Part shown: positions 1 to 7,265 of the stretch, piece by piece
Numbering within the stretch: the stretch's first letter is position 1
How the letters are laid out: each line of letters begins with the position of its first letter
Source of the DNA: Flavobacterium sp. LPB0248
GTDB taxonomy: Bacteria > Bacteroidota > Bacteroidia > Flavobacteriales > Flavobacteriaceae
Reading direction: 5' to 3'
DNA length: 64,000 nt
Assembly: GCF_013388355.1 (NCBI RefSeq)
Contig: NZ_CP058246.1
Coordinates: 2,108,001-2,172,000, forward strand
The notes under the pieces: model-generated
Databases searched by the model: none
The model's input: only the letters and a program-made list of their open reading frames with translations
What the model was told of the DNA's origin: nothing
Made by a program: the position numbers and the translations under genes

Positions 1-48
1 GCAATTGCTGTAATGCTTTTTATGGCTGGATATAAATTGATATTTTAA
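1..48 (+). CDS. C-terminal end of a membrane protein (partial)
   Basis: Frame 1 is open from the window edge and ends with TAA at 46-48, giving a 15-residue hydrophobic tail (AIAVMLFMAGYKLIF). This looks like the last transmembrane helix of an integral membrane protein. A sulfur-compound permease would suit the neighbouring sulfur genes, but that is only a guess from context. It converges on the Rrf2 gene and shares the hairpin terminator that follows. Confidence 0.45.
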   Translation, partial: AIAVMLFMAGYKLIF

Positions 49-64
49 TATAAACAGAAATAAA

Positions 65-99
65 AAAAAGACCATTTCTAATTGAAATGGTCTTTTTTT
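65..99. terminator. Bidirectional intrinsic terminator
   Basis: The stem AAAGACCATTTC / GAAATGGTCTTT has a short loop, with an A-run on the left and a T-run on the right. It can therefore end transcription of the partial plus-strand gene and of the convergent Rrf2 gene. Confidence 0.8.
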
Positions 100-118
100 A
101 TTGGTTTAAAGCAAATTT

Positions 119-529
119 CTAAAACGCAATATCTGCCAAAGAATTACTTTCTAATATTTTAAGCGTATTATCACGAACTTCTGTCATTAAGCGTCTTGCG
201 GCACAGGTAGTTTCATCATCGCAGTCATCACATCTTTCGTAGAAATTATGGCTCGCACAAGGCAGTAAAGCAATTGGACCTTCAAGAATTCGATATACTT
301 TCGCCATGCTGATATCTTTTGGATCTTTTATCAGATAATAACCTCCGCCTTTTCCTTTTTTAGCACCAAGAAAACCTGAGTTTCTTAACAGCAGTAAAAT
401 ACTTTCTAAAAATTTTATCGAAATGTGTTCGCTTTTCGCAATTTCGGCAATCTGAACTGGTTCATTATTTTCGCGTCTTGCTAAATAAGTCAAAGCCTTG
501 ATTCCGTATTTTGTCTTTTTTGAAAGCAT
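119..529 (-). CDS. Rrf2-family transcriptional regulator with four cysteines
   Basis: A 136-residue Rrf2-family DNA-binding protein. The N-terminal winged helix (about 1-80) includes the family pattern KKTKYGIKAL near the start and a Gly-rich wing (KGKGGGYYLI). The segment after it has Cys91, Cys100, Cys103 and Cys109. IscR and NsrR, in the same family, bind an Fe-S cluster with three cysteines in this zone, whereas CymR, the cysteine-metabolism repressor, has none. This protein may thus sense an Fe-S cluster, zinc or thiol state. Its position at the edge of a methionine/sulfur cluster suggests it regulates sulfur metabolism. A motif upstream of its own gene (631-650) recurs near the metY and metX promoters, consistent with autoregulation plus control of those genes. 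The family call is firm; the regulon is inferred. Confidence 0.85.
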   Translation of the reverse strand: MLSKKTKYGIKALTYLARRENNEPVQIAEIAKSEHISIKFLESILLLLRNSGFLGAKKGKGGGYYLIKDPKDISMAKVYRILEGPIALLPCASHNFYERCDDCDDETTCAARRLMTEVRDNTLKILESNSLADIAF

Positions 530-630
530 CTTTATGTTTTAGATTCCAGCTTTTCAAGAGTTAATTGATTGCTGTAAATTATTAAACAACAAAAATATGC
601 TTTTTGTTTGAACTATCACAAAAGAATAAG

Positions 631-650
631 TTAAATTCTACTAATTCTAT
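631..650 (-). promoter_or_regulatory. Candidate operator upstream of the Rrf2 gene
   Basis: The plus-strand string TTAAATTCTACTAATTCTAT matches 18 of 20 positions at 10491-10510 (metY leader promoter) and shares the core CTACTAATT with 6406-6421 (metX promoter). Read on the minus strand it contains a direct repeat of TAGAATT. Three copies at sulfur-related promoters suggest a common regulator, possibly the Rrf2 protein itself. No binding evidence exists here. Confidence 0.45.
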
Positions 651-713
651 CAAATTACTTCGTTTTGTTTTATTTAAACATACAAAAATAGATTTTTTAT
701 ATAAGCCGGAATA

Positions 714-762
714 AAAAAGACGATTTTCAATAGTAAATCTAACTATCAAAAATCGTCTTTAT
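714..762 (-). terminator. Terminator of metZ
   Basis: The inverted repeat AAAGACGATTTT / AAAATCGTCTTT (arms near 716-727 and 749-760), with a T-run on the minus strand, lies 46 bases after the metZ stop. It probably ends the metX-thrA-osmC-metZ transcription unit. Confidence 0.75.
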
Positions 763-807
763 ATATAAGAAATTGAAAATCTAAAATCTTCAGTCTAAAA
801 TCTAAAA

Positions 808-1980
808 TTAAGAAAGCGCTTGTTTTAAATCTGCAATTACATCTTCAACAGTTTCTAAACCAACAGAAACACGAACTAAACCTTGCGTGATTCCTACTGC
901 CAATTGATCTTCTTCAGATAATTTGCTGTGTGTTGTAGAAGCTGGATGCGTTACAATTGTTCTTGTATCTCCAATATTTGCAGATAATGAACAAAGTTGA
1001 ATTGAATTCAAGAATTTTCTTCCTGCTTCGATTCCGCCTTTAATCTCAAATGCAATGATATTTCCACCAGCTTTCATTTGTTTTTTAGCAATTTCGTATT
1101 GTGGATGCGATTTCAAGAACGGATATTTTACGCTGTTTACATTCGGGTGACTTTCTAAAAACTCAGCGACTTTTAATGCATTTTCGCAATGCCTATCTAC
1201 ACGAACAGCTAAAGTCTCTAAACTTTTTGACAGAACCCAAGCATTAAAAGGTGATAAAGCTGGACCTGTGTTTCTAGAGAACAAATAAATCTGTCTGATT
1301 AATTCTGCATCTCCAACTGTTACTCCACCTAAAACACGTCCTTGACCATCAATCAATTTAGTAGCTGAATGAATTACCAAATGTGCTCCAAATTTAATTG
1401 GTTGCTGTAAATAAGGCGTTGCAAAACAGTTGTCGATTATTAAAATCAAGTTGTGTTTCTTAGCAATATTTCCTAACAATTCTAAGTCAATTACATCAAC
1501 TCCTGGATTTGTAGGAGATTCGGCGTATAATATTTTGGTATTTGGCTTAATGAAACTTTCAATTGTTTCTGGCTTATTGATTTCGAAATAAGAAGTTTCG
1601 ATATTCCATTTTGGGAAATAAGTCATGAACAACGCGTGAGTCGAACCGAAAACACTGCTTGCAGAAACAATATGATCTCCAGAATTCAATAATGCTGCAA
1701 AAGTAGAATATACTGCTGCCATTCCTGTTGCAAATGCATAACCAGAATCTGCTCCTTCCATTTTGCAGATCTTGTCTACAAACTCTGATGTGTTTGGATT
1801 GCTGAAACGGCTGTAAATATTTCTTTCTTTTTCTTCTGTAAAAGAAGCTCTCATATCTTCAGCATCTTCAAAAACAAAGCTTGATGAAAGGTACAAAGGC
1901 ACCGAATGTTCTAAATATTGCGATCTTTCTAATTGTGTTCTGATGGCTTGTGTTTCAAAACCAAATTCTTCTGTATTCAT
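808..1980 (-). CDS. metZ: Trans-sulfuration enzyme, probable O-succinylhomoserine sulfhydrylase
   Basis: A 390-residue PLP enzyme of the Cys/Met metabolism family. Visible landmarks are the substrate/PLP loop YSRFSNPNTSEF (about 56-67), the ATGMAAVYS phosphate-binding region (84-92), the aspartate of LIIDNCFATPY that pairs with the pyridine nitrogen, and the PLP lysine K208 in HSATKLIDG. The family makes homocysteine from an acylated homoserine plus sulfide, or cystathionine if cysteine is used. Closeness to MetZ-type sequences is my recognition, so cystathionine gamma-synthase is an alternative. It is the last gene of the metX-thrA-osmC-metZ run, 174 bases after osmC. The window also encodes metY, giving two routes to homocysteine. 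Confidence 0.85.
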   Translation of the reverse strand: MNTEEFGFETQAIRTQLERSQYLEHSVPLYLSSSFVFEDAEDMRASFTEEKERNIYSRFSNPNTSEFVDKICKMEGADSGYAFATGMAAVYSTFAALLNSGDHIVSASSVFGSTHALFMTYFPKWNIETSYFEINKPETIESFIKPNTKILYAESPTNPGVDVIDLELLGNIAKKHNLILIIDNCFATPYLQQPIKFGAHLVIHSATKLIDGQGRVLGGVTVGDAELIRQIYLFSRNTGPALSPFNAWVLSKSLETLAVRVDRHCENALKVAEFLESHPNVNSVKYPFLKSHPQYEIAKKQMKAGGNIIAFEIKGGIEAGRKFLNSIQLCSLSANIGDTRTIVTHPASTTHSKLSEEDQLAVGITQGLVRVSVGLETVEDVIADLKQALS

Positions 1981-2040
1981 TGTGTGTTGTTTTTTGTTTT
2001 TTTTGTTTGCTTCGCCAGTTCGGCTTCCAGCCTCGTGTCA

Positions 2041-2150
2041 AGTTTCAGGTTTCAAGCTTCAAGTTTTAAAACTAAAATCTAAACCAAAAACAAGTCAATT
2101 ATTTATGCGCAATCTGAGCATTTTCTAATTATCTAATTGACAAATTATCT
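2041..2150. repeat. Low-complexity spacer between osmC and metZ
   Basis: The spacer holds overlapping heptamer-like repeats of the type TTTCAGG/TTTCAAG (2041-2066) and then repeated ATCTAATT units (2126-2156). Similar TTTCAAG-type strings occur at 44260-44285 and 54908-54962, so this is probably a dispersed spacer family of this genome rather than a gene. Confidence 0.45.
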
Positions 2151-2153
2151 AAT

Positions 2154-2579
2154 TTATAAAGCTTCATTGTTCAATACAACTTTGTATTTAATTGTCGCTG
2201 TTGGTTCAACCGTTTTAGCAACCGAACAATATTTCTCGAAAGAAAGTTGCGCTGCTTTTTTTGCTTTATCAGGATTGATTTCTCCTTCTAAATAAAAAAC
2301 CACATCAATTTCCTTGAAAGGTTTTGCTTCTTCGATTTGAACTCGCGTTCCTTCAACCTCAGCATTAAAAGAAGTGATTTCCTGACGCTGTTTTTTTAAG
2401 ATCGAAATCATATCAATAGCGCTGCATCCTGCAACACCCATTAATACAAGCTCCATTGGACTTGCACCTAAATCGCTTCCGCCAAATTCGGCTCTGCTAT
2501 CAACGTCAACTACGTGTCCGCGTTCATTTTTTACTTTAAAATGAAATGCGTCATTTACTCTGTTTAAAGTTACTTTCAT
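2154..2579 (-). CDS. OsmC-family protein
   Basis: A 141-residue OsmC/Ohr-family protein, taking the start at 2579 (MKVTLNRVND). A longer frame to 2675 would run through a dispersed palindromic repeat, so it is rejected. OsmC proteins reduce organic hydroperoxides through two cysteines. Here one Cys lies in the segment MGVAGCSAIDM and the second in FEKYCSVAKTV, matching the family's paired reactive cysteines. The phrase GASPMELVLMGVAGC is typical of the YhfA/OsmC subgroup. It lies between thrA and metZ in the same orientation, so it may be co-transcribed with methionine genes. A role in protecting thiol metabolism is inference only. Confidence 0.85.
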   Translation of the reverse strand: MKVTLNRVNDAFHFKVKNERGHVVDVDSRAEFGGSDLGASPMELVLMGVAGCSAIDMISILKKQRQEITSFNAEVEGTRVQIEEAKPFKEIDVVFYLEGEINPDKAKKAAQLSFEKYCSVAKTVEPTATIKYKVVLNNEAL

Positions 2580-2618
2580 TGTGTTGTTATTTTTTTGTTT
2601 TTTTATTCTATTCAATTT

Positions 2619-2721
2619 TGTCATTTCGACTGAAAGGAGAAATCGCACTAGAAATTCCGCAAAGAATATCGCCAATCTTTGTCGAGTTCCGAGTGTGATT
2701 TCTCGTTCCTCGAAATGACAA
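2619..2721. repeat. Dispersed palindromic repeat, copy 1
   Basis: A 103-base element bounded by the perfect 12-base inverted ends TTGTCATTTCGA / TCGAAATGACAA, with a second paired block (GAGAAATC near the left, GATTTCTC near the right). Its centre contains ATCGCCAATCTTTG. A second copy in the opposite orientation lies at 56605-56706 and shares the ends and this core. The size and the intergenic position resemble REP/BIME-like or MITE-like elements. Confidence 0.75.
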
Positions 2722-2746
2722 ACTAGGCTTGCAAATCTTAAATCTA

Positions 2747-2764
2747 TCCCGATAGCTATCGGGA
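2747..2764. repeat. 18-base perfect palindrome
   Basis: TCCCGATAGCTATCGGGA is a perfect palindrome between thrA and osmC, 26 bases after the thrA stop. It lacks a T-run, so it is not a classical terminator. It could be a short repetitive extragenic palindrome or an mRNA 3' stabilising hairpin. Confidence 0.5.
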
Positions 2765-2789
2765 CTAAAATCTACAATTTAAAATCGTC

Positions 2790-5204
2790 TTATCCTTTAT
2801 CAGATAATCTCAAAATATCTCCGAAAACTCCCCTTGCTGTTACCGCAGAACCTGCACCAGCTCCTTGAATAACGATTGGACGATCTCCATAAGACTCTGT
2901 ATAAATTTCGAAGAAAGAATCAGAACCTTTTAATCCGCCTAATGCAGTATCTTTTGGTACTGAAACCAGTTTTACTTCTAGATTTCCTTTATCATTTTGC
3001 AAATCTCCAGACAATTCACCAATGTATCTTAAAACATGGTTTGGCTGTTGTTCTGCTTTTATTTTAGCATAAATTGGATCGAATTCTTTTAATTTCGTCA
3101 AGAAATCGGCAGCGCTTCCTTCACGTAGGTGCTCTGGAATTAAGTTTTGAATTGAAATTTCTTCGAATTCATTTTGCAAATCTAATTCTCTAGCTAAAAT
3201 TAATAATTTTCTACCAACATCATTTCCGCATAAATCCTCACGCGGATCTGGCTCTGTATATCCATTATCAATTGCTTCTTGCAAAATTTCACTAAAAGGC
3301 GCATCTTTCGCAGAGAAATTATTGAATAAATAACTTAATGTTCCAGAGAAAACCCCTTTAATTTTCGTGATGTTTTCTCCTGAAAGGTGCAATAATTTAA
3401 TGGTGTCAATTAATGGCAAACCTGCACCAACATTCGTTTCATACAAATAATTCTTTTGGTTTTCTGCCAAAGCTTTTCTCAATTCCTTGTAGAAACCATA
3501 ACTTAATGTATTAGCTACTTTATTAGAAGAAATCAAATCGAAACTGCTTTCTACTAGCGGAATATAATTTTCAACAAAAGTTGCACTTGCAGTATTATCA
3601 ATTGCAATTAAGTTTTCTAAGTGATGTTCATTCGCGTAAGCAATAATATCTTTAATTGTATAAGCCTCACCTTTAGTCGCAATTTCGTTTTTCCAATTGC
3701 TAGTAACACCGTATTTGTTTAAAAGCAATTTTTTGGAATTCGCTATAGCAAAAACATTTAGCTTAATGTCCTTACGTTTTTCGATTGCTGCAGCCGATTC
3801 TAAAATCTGATTGATTAAAGTTCCTCCAACTAATCCGTGACCGAAAATCGCAATGTTGATCTTTTTTGAAACTCCAAAAATCTCTCCGTGAATTACGTTT
3901 AACGCTTTATTTAATTCCTCTTTCTTAACAACCAAACTCACGTTTTTACCCGTCACGGTGTTGTTAAACAATATCGGAACAATTTTATTTTTGATTAAAG
4001 CCGTATATGGTTTGTGAAAAGTACTCAAATCCTGACCAATAATCGAAATTACAGATACATTATCTGTAACTGTGATTTGATTTACATCTTTAGAATAAAA
4101 GTCATTTTCAAACTCTTTTTCTAATTCAACCATCGCAAGAGTAGCTTTTTCTGTTGCTACCACAAGTCCGATTCCTCTTTCTGAAGAACCTTGCGAAATG
4201 ATACTCACACTGATATTGTGATCGCCCATTACTTTAAAAATTCGGGCATCTACGCCAGCTTTTCCAAGCAATCCGCGACCTTCAAGATTTACAAGAGAGA
4301 CATTTTCTAAAACAGAAAGTGTTTTAATTCCTTCTTTAGAAGAATCTGAAGTGATTAAAGTTCCGCGATTTTCGTGGTTGAACGTATTTAAAATTCGTAA
4401 CGGAATGTTTTTTTCTAATAACGGAATAATCGTTTTTGCATGCAAAATTGTAGCTCCAAAATTTGCCAGCTCATTTGCTTCATTAAACGATAAATATTCG
4501 ATTTTTTTAGCATCTGCAACTAAATCTGGATTTGCAGTATAGATTCCGTCTACGTGCGTGAAGTTTTGTAATTCTTCTGCGTTTAAATAATTTGCGATTA
4601 ACGAAGCGGTATAGTTACTGCCATTTCTACCTAAAGTAGTTGTGTCGTTGTTGTTGTTTGAGCCAATGAAGCCTGTAACTATATTAACCGTTTCGCCGTT
4701 ATGTTCTTTAAAATAATTTACTACGTTTTTCTTTGAAAGCTGCTCTAAAGGCTGTGCATCGCCAAATTTTGAATCTGTTTTCAGCAAATCTCTTGTATCT
4801 ACAAAATTGGCAGGAATTCCTTTTTCCAACAAAATAGCTGTCAATAATTTAGCCGAAAGCAATTCACCTTTAGATAAAATCTGATCTTTGATTTTTTTGC
4901 TGTAATCACCAATTAGACTTACTCCTTCAAAAAGTTTGTCTAAGACATTAAATTCTTCAGATAAATCAACCTGTGGGTAATCTGATATTTGATATTTTTT
5001 AAAATTCTCTAATAATTCTTTATAACTGCCGTTTTTAGCAGCAATGCTTAAAATAAATTCTAATTCGTCAGTAGCATTTCCGCGTGCAGAAACTACAACG
5101 GCAATTTTTTCACCTTGACTTACTTTATCAGAAATGATTGAAACAACTTTGTTAAGCCCTTCTCCGTTTGCTAACGATTTACCTCCAAATTTTAATACTT
5201 TCAT
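2790..5204 (-). CDS. thrA: Bifunctional aspartokinase / homoserine dehydrogenase
   Basis: An 804-residue fusion enzyme catalysing the first and third steps from aspartate toward threonine and methionine. The N-terminal aspartokinase begins with MKVLKFGGKSL, the ATP-binding motif, and is followed by ACT-type regulatory segments (about 310-450, including SIISQGSSERGIG). The homoserine dehydrogenase half begins near 460 with the nucleotide-binding motif IFGHGLVGG and keeps SSNKVAN, GTLSYLF and the substrate motif GYTEPDPREDL. Length and order match ThrA. The start codon lies one base after the metX stop, so the two are translationally coupled. No leader peptide of its own is visible; control probably comes from the SAM-I riboswitch ahead of metX. 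Confidence 0.95.
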   Translation of the reverse strand: MKVLKFGGKSLANGEGLNKVVSIISDKVSQGEKIAVVVSARGNATDELEFILSIAAKNGSYKELLENFKKYQISDYPQVDLSEEFNVLDKLFEGVSLIGDYSKKIKDQILSKGELLSAKLLTAILLEKGIPANFVDTRDLLKTDSKFGDAQPLEQLSKKNVVNYFKEHNGETVNIVTGFIGSNNNNDTTTLGRNGSNYTASLIANYLNAEELQNFTHVDGIYTANPDLVADAKKIEYLSFNEANELANFGATILHAKTIIPLLEKNIPLRILNTFNHENRGTLITSDSSKEGIKTLSVLENVSLVNLEGRGLLGKAGVDARIFKVMGDHNISVSIISQGSSERGIGLVVATEKATLAMVELEKEFENDFYSKDVNQITVTDNVSVISIIGQDLSTFHKPYTALIKNKIVPILFNNTVTGKNVSLVVKKEELNKALNVIHGEIFGVSKKINIAIFGHGLVGGTLINQILESAAAIEKRKDIKLNVFAIANSKKLLLNKYGVTSNWKNEIATKGEAYTIKDIIAYANEHHLENLIAIDNTASATFVENYIPLVESSFDLISSNKVANTLSYGFYKELRKALAENQKNYLYETNVGAGLPLIDTIKLLHLSGENITKIKGVFSGTLSYLFNNFSAKDAPFSEILQEAIDNGYTEPDPREDLCGNDVGRKLLILARELDLQNEFEEISIQNLIPEHLREGSAADFLTKLKEFDPIYAKIKAEQQPNHVLRYIGELSGDLQNDKGNLEVKLVSVPKDTALGGLKGSDSFFEIYTESYGDRPIVIQGAGAGSAVTARGVFGDILRLSDKG

Positions 5205-5205
5205 T

Positions 5206-6195
5206 TTATTTCTTTATTGTTTCTGCCTTAAAAATATCGGCAAGTAAATGATCTAATTGTTTGTACTCGATTAAAAAAGCGTCATGTCCGTGAACCGAAT
5301 CAATTTCGCTATAGAAAACATTGTCTTTAAACTTCTTCAACTCTTCATAGGTTTCTACGTTTTCTTTTGCTGTAAAAAACAAATCCGAATTGATTCCGAC
5401 AATGTGAATTGAAGCTTTTGTTTTAGACATTAAGTTTTCAAAACTTTCACTATTTCTAGTAATATCAATTGTTTTAAGCAACTGATTCATTAATTTATAA
5501 GAAGACAATTGAAATCTTTTCTGCAATTTTTTCCCATGATGTGCCAGCCAGCTTTCTATATTAAAAATCAAAAGATCTTGATTGATCGTGCGCTGAAATT
5601 TTTCTTTGAAAGATTCTGGCGAACGGTAGCACAGCATTGCGTGAATTCTTGCATCTTCGATTGGTTTTGAAGAATTGTTTAAAATTTGTTCCTGCAAGAA
5701 GCAATTAGCAATAAGCCAGTCGGTAGATTTCCAATCGCTCGCAATCGGAATAAGATTTTCTGTAATATTTGGCGCTAATGCTAAAATTTCCCACGCAATT
5801 CCGCCACCAACAGAACCTCCAATAATCGCAAAAAGCTTTTCGATATTTAAAGTTTTTACGCCTTCGATAAAGATTCTTGCAATGTCTCTAGCTGTAAAAT
5901 CTAAATAGTTGTCAATTAAAAAGGAATTGCTTCCGTTTCCTGGAATATCGAAAGCCAAAATGGTGTAAACAGCAGTATCAATGGTTTTGCCTTCGCCAAT
6001 CAAGTCATTCCACCAGCCGTTTTCGCCAGTAACTTGCGAATTTCCAGTTAAAGCATGGTTAACCAAAATAATAGGCGCGCTGTGCAAAGGTTGTCCTGCC
6101 AGCGTAAAACTTAATGGTATAGAATGATAAGTTGCACCACTTTCTGTGATGAAATCTTGAATTATAATGGGATTTGGTATATTTTCCAATTTCAA
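5206..6195 (-). CDS. metX: Homoserine O-acyltransferase-type alpha/beta hydrolase
   Basis: A 329-residue alpha/beta-hydrolase of the MetX family, which acylates homoserine (usually with acetyl-CoA) to start methionine synthesis. It shows the NHALTGNS oxyanion region (46-53), a nucleophile elbow GGSVGG with Ser128 where most MetX proteins have GGSMGG, and the C-terminal GHDAFL with the catalytic His304. It is slightly shorter than typical MetX proteins (about 350-380). The start codon at 6195 is TTG; no in-frame ATG is visible nearby. It is the first gene after the SAM-I riboswitch and is followed by thrA after one base. Acetyl versus succinyl specificity cannot be read with certainty. Confidence 0.88.
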   Translation of the reverse strand: MKLENIPNPIIIQDFITESGATYHSIPLSFTLAGQPLHSAPIILVNHALTGNSQVTGENGWWNDLIGEGKTIDTAVYTILAFDIPGNGSNSFLIDNYLDFTARDIARIFIEGVKTLNIEKLFAIIGGSVGGGIAWEILALAPNITENLIPIASDWKSTDWLIANCFLQEQILNNSSKPIEDARIHAMLCYRSPESFKEKFQRTINQDLLIFNIESWLAHHGKKLQKRFQLSSYKLMNQLLKTIDITRNSESFENLMSKTKASIHIVGINSDLFFTAKENVETYEELKKFKDNVFYSEIDSVHGHDAFLIEYKQLDHLLADIFKAETIKK

Positions 6196-6268
6196 ATCTG
6201 TTGTATTATTGATTTGTATATGGAAATATTAAAAAGAAAAACTAGGTTTAACTAGAAAAAATCTTGTT

Positions 6269-6372
6269 GTTATCTTTCCACGTTTGGCGTGGTAGAATGT
6301 AGCACCTTCTTCGTTTTACCGAAGGGTTGCTAAGGCTTCATCGGGTCTAATCCCTCGTCCTTTCTTTATAAC
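6269..6372 (-). ncRNA. SAM-I riboswitch (S-box leader)
   Basis: Read on the minus strand, this has the S-box landmarks in order. P1 is GTTAT...ATAAC (6372-6368 with 6273-6269). The conserved purine-rich GAGGGA is followed by GATGAAGCCTTAGCAACC, which carries the kink-turn side. Next comes AAGGTGCTACATTCTACC, then a P4 hairpin CCACGCCAAACGTGG, and GAAAGAT closing into P1. The family (Rfam SAM / S-box) turns off methionine genes when S-adenosylmethionine is plentiful. It sits 74 bases upstream of the metX start. Downstream there is only a weak CTAG/CTAG hairpin before T-runs, so whether control is by termination or by translation is unclear. Confidence 0.93.
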
Positions 6373-6401
6373 ATTTCAATACGTGTTTGAACTTAACGGT
6401 G

Positions 6402-6433
6402 CAAATTAACTACTAATTTCTCTAACAAACAAA
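6402..6433 (-). promoter_or_regulatory. Promoter of the metX operon with internal operator-like core
   Basis: On the minus strand TTTG (6433-6430), a 20-base spacer and TTAATTTG (6409-6402) fit the Bacteroidota promoter with one mismatch in the -7 box. Transcription would start just before the SAM-I riboswitch. The spacer contains AATTAGTAG (CTACTAATT on the plus strand), the core shared with the rrf2 and metY regions, which would let a repressor block the promoter. Confidence 0.6.
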
Positions 6434-6564
6434 TTTTATCTAAAAGTGTTTGTTAAATTTCTGAGACTTATTTTAGCAAAAACTATTATACGCAAAAATT
6501 TACCGAACAAAAATGCCCAGTAAAATTAAGCAGGTTTTACCCTAGTTTATGATGCTTTTTCCGT

Positions 6565-6783
6565 TTAGATAAAAAGCGTTTCATTTTCTTTTGAATACAT
6601 CAAAAACAATAAAGAGTTAGGTGTTTTTTTCTCAGCTGCTTTACCTTCCTCCGTGATTTCAGCCTCTGTTATTCCGAATCTTGGGTGAGCTAATTCGTTT
6701 ATTGGTGGTGGCGGATTGTTTTTTCTAGTCCTTCTGTTTTTCAAATCTGAAATTTTTTCTGCTAAGTAGTTCAATGTGCTCAT
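6565..6783 (-). CDS. Small protein of unknown function downstream of tandem attenuators
   Basis: A 72-residue protein I do not recognise. It has a basic segment (KNRRTRKN), a run of four prolines (25-28) and a C-terminal hydrophobic stretch PNSLLFLMYSKEN. The N-terminal M-S-T-L-N and the late K-T-x-x-SLLF-x-x-Y pattern resemble the 58-residue protein at 10112-10288. Both follow Met/Cys leader-peptide attenuators and both precede methionine genes. There is no signal peptide, and no cysteine. It is followed after 131 bases by the metX promoter. A regulatory or adaptor role in methionine synthesis is possible but unproven; a third, longer leader element is the alternative. Confidence 0.6.
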   Translation of the reverse strand: MSTLNYLAEKISDLKNRRTRKNNPPPPINELAHPRFGITEAEITEEGKAAEKKTPNSLLFLMYSKENETLFI

Positions 6784-6861
6784 GATATTAAGTTTTAGTT
6801 AAGTTGCGTTTTATAATCTTTATTTCTCTTTTATGTTTGTGTTAAGCCCTTTTCGGGAATA

Positions 6862-6900
6862 AAAAAACCCTTTTGGATTTTTAGATACCAAAAGGGTTTA
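6862..6900 (-). terminator. Attenuator terminator 2 (before the 72-residue protein)
   Basis: The minus-strand stem AAACCCTTTTGG / CCAAAAGGGTTT is followed by TTTTTTT. Its 5' arm extends into GGTATC, and this stretch (CTTTTGGTATC, 6894-6884) can pair over 11 base pairs, with one G-U, with GATACTAAAAG (6931-6921) at the end of leader peptide 2. These are mutually exclusive antiterminator and terminator folds. Confidence 0.75.
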
Positions 6901-6929
6901 AGTTTTTAAACTCATTTATACTTTTAGTA

Positions 6930-6995
6930 TCAACAGACGTATGCGCAAATAAGCGCGACAGTAAACATCTTGTTCATCTGTAAGGATTTATTCAT
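6930..6995 (-). CDS. Putative leader peptide 2, 21 residues
   Basis: This minus-strand reading frame runs from ATG 6995 to TGA at 6932-6930; an internal ATG at 6977 would give the 15-residue form MNKMFTVALICAYVC. Met occurs at 1, 7 and 10 and Cys at 17 and 21. The stop codon overlaps the sequence that can form the antiterminator with the 5' arm of the terminator at 6862-6900. A ribosome stalled at Met/Cys codons would therefore leave that segment free, while one reaching the stop would mask it. It resembles leader 1 in the run NKMF. No separate promoter is clear, so it probably lies on the transcript that passes leader 1. Confidence 0.65.
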   Translation of the reverse strand: MNKSLQMNKMFTVALICAYVC

Positions 6996-7043
6996 CTGTG
7001 ATTTATATTGTATTTTATTTAAATTCTGCATTTGTTGTAAATT

Positions 7044-7077
7044 AAAAAGCCTCCCAAAATTTCTTGGGAGGCTTTTA
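7044..7077 (-). terminator. Attenuator terminator 1
   Basis: The stem AAAAGCCTCCCAA / TTGGGAGGCTTTT has a short loop and T-runs on both sides. It lies 31 bases after the stop of leader peptide 1. Its minus-strand 5' arm contains AGCCTC (7073-7068), which can pair with GAGGCT (7131-7126) inside the leader frame, giving an alternative antiterminator. Confidence 0.8.
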
Positions 7078-7107
7078 CTATATTATTATTGTATTCTTAC
7101 AATTTTT

Positions 7108-7179
7108 TTAAGCAATAGACACCCCAGCCTCGGTCTTAACCGAAATGGCACAAAACATTTTGTTGACTTTTAAGTTCAT
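7108..7179 (-). CDS. Putative leader peptide 1, 23 residues
   Basis: The minus-strand frame runs from ATG 7179 to TAA at 7110-7108. It starts MNLKVNKMFCAISV and then TEAGVSIA after a lysine. Met8 and Cys10 are early, upstream of the codons for Glu-Ala (GAGGCT) that can pair with the terminator's 5' arm. Stalling at Met8/Cys10 would place the ribosome before that segment, the expected geometry for attenuation. Its own promoter lies at 7207-7238. NKMFC resembles NKMFT in leader 2 and NMMSC/NMMCC in the other two leaders. Being so short, its coding status rests on this context rather than on length. Confidence 0.65.
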   Translation of the reverse strand: MNLKVNKMFCAISVKTEAGVSIA

Positions 7180-7206
7180 TTGATTTCTAGTAGTTTTTGG
7201 GTATAA

Positions 7207-7257
7207 CAAATATGCAAATATTTTTTTTATTACACAAATTAAATTCAAGAATTTAAT
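7207..7257 (-). promoter_or_regulatory. Promoter of leader 1 with adjoining palindrome
   Basis: On the minus strand TTTG (7238-7235), a 20-base spacer and CATATTTG (7214-7207) match the Bacteroidota promoter with one mismatch. The 20-base spacing equals that of the metX, metY-leader and receptor-leader promoters. Touching the -33 box is an inverted repeat ATTAAATTC / GAATTTAAT (7238-7257) whose half-site resembles the start of the rrf2 motif (TTAAATTC), so it may be an operator. Confidence 0.55.
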
Positions 7258-7265
7258 TACAAAAA

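Noticed and set aside
2580..2675. N-terminal extension of the OsmC protein
   Set aside because: The added residues are encoded by the dispersed palindromic repeat; the family begins at MKVTLNRV.
2722..5204. A threonine/isoleucine leader peptide for thrA
   Set aside because: thrA starts one base after metX with no room for a leader; no Thr/Ile-rich short frame is seen before metX.
6970..7173. 67-codon plus-strand frame
   Set aside because: It is the antisense of the two leader peptides and crosses the terminator 1 hairpin.
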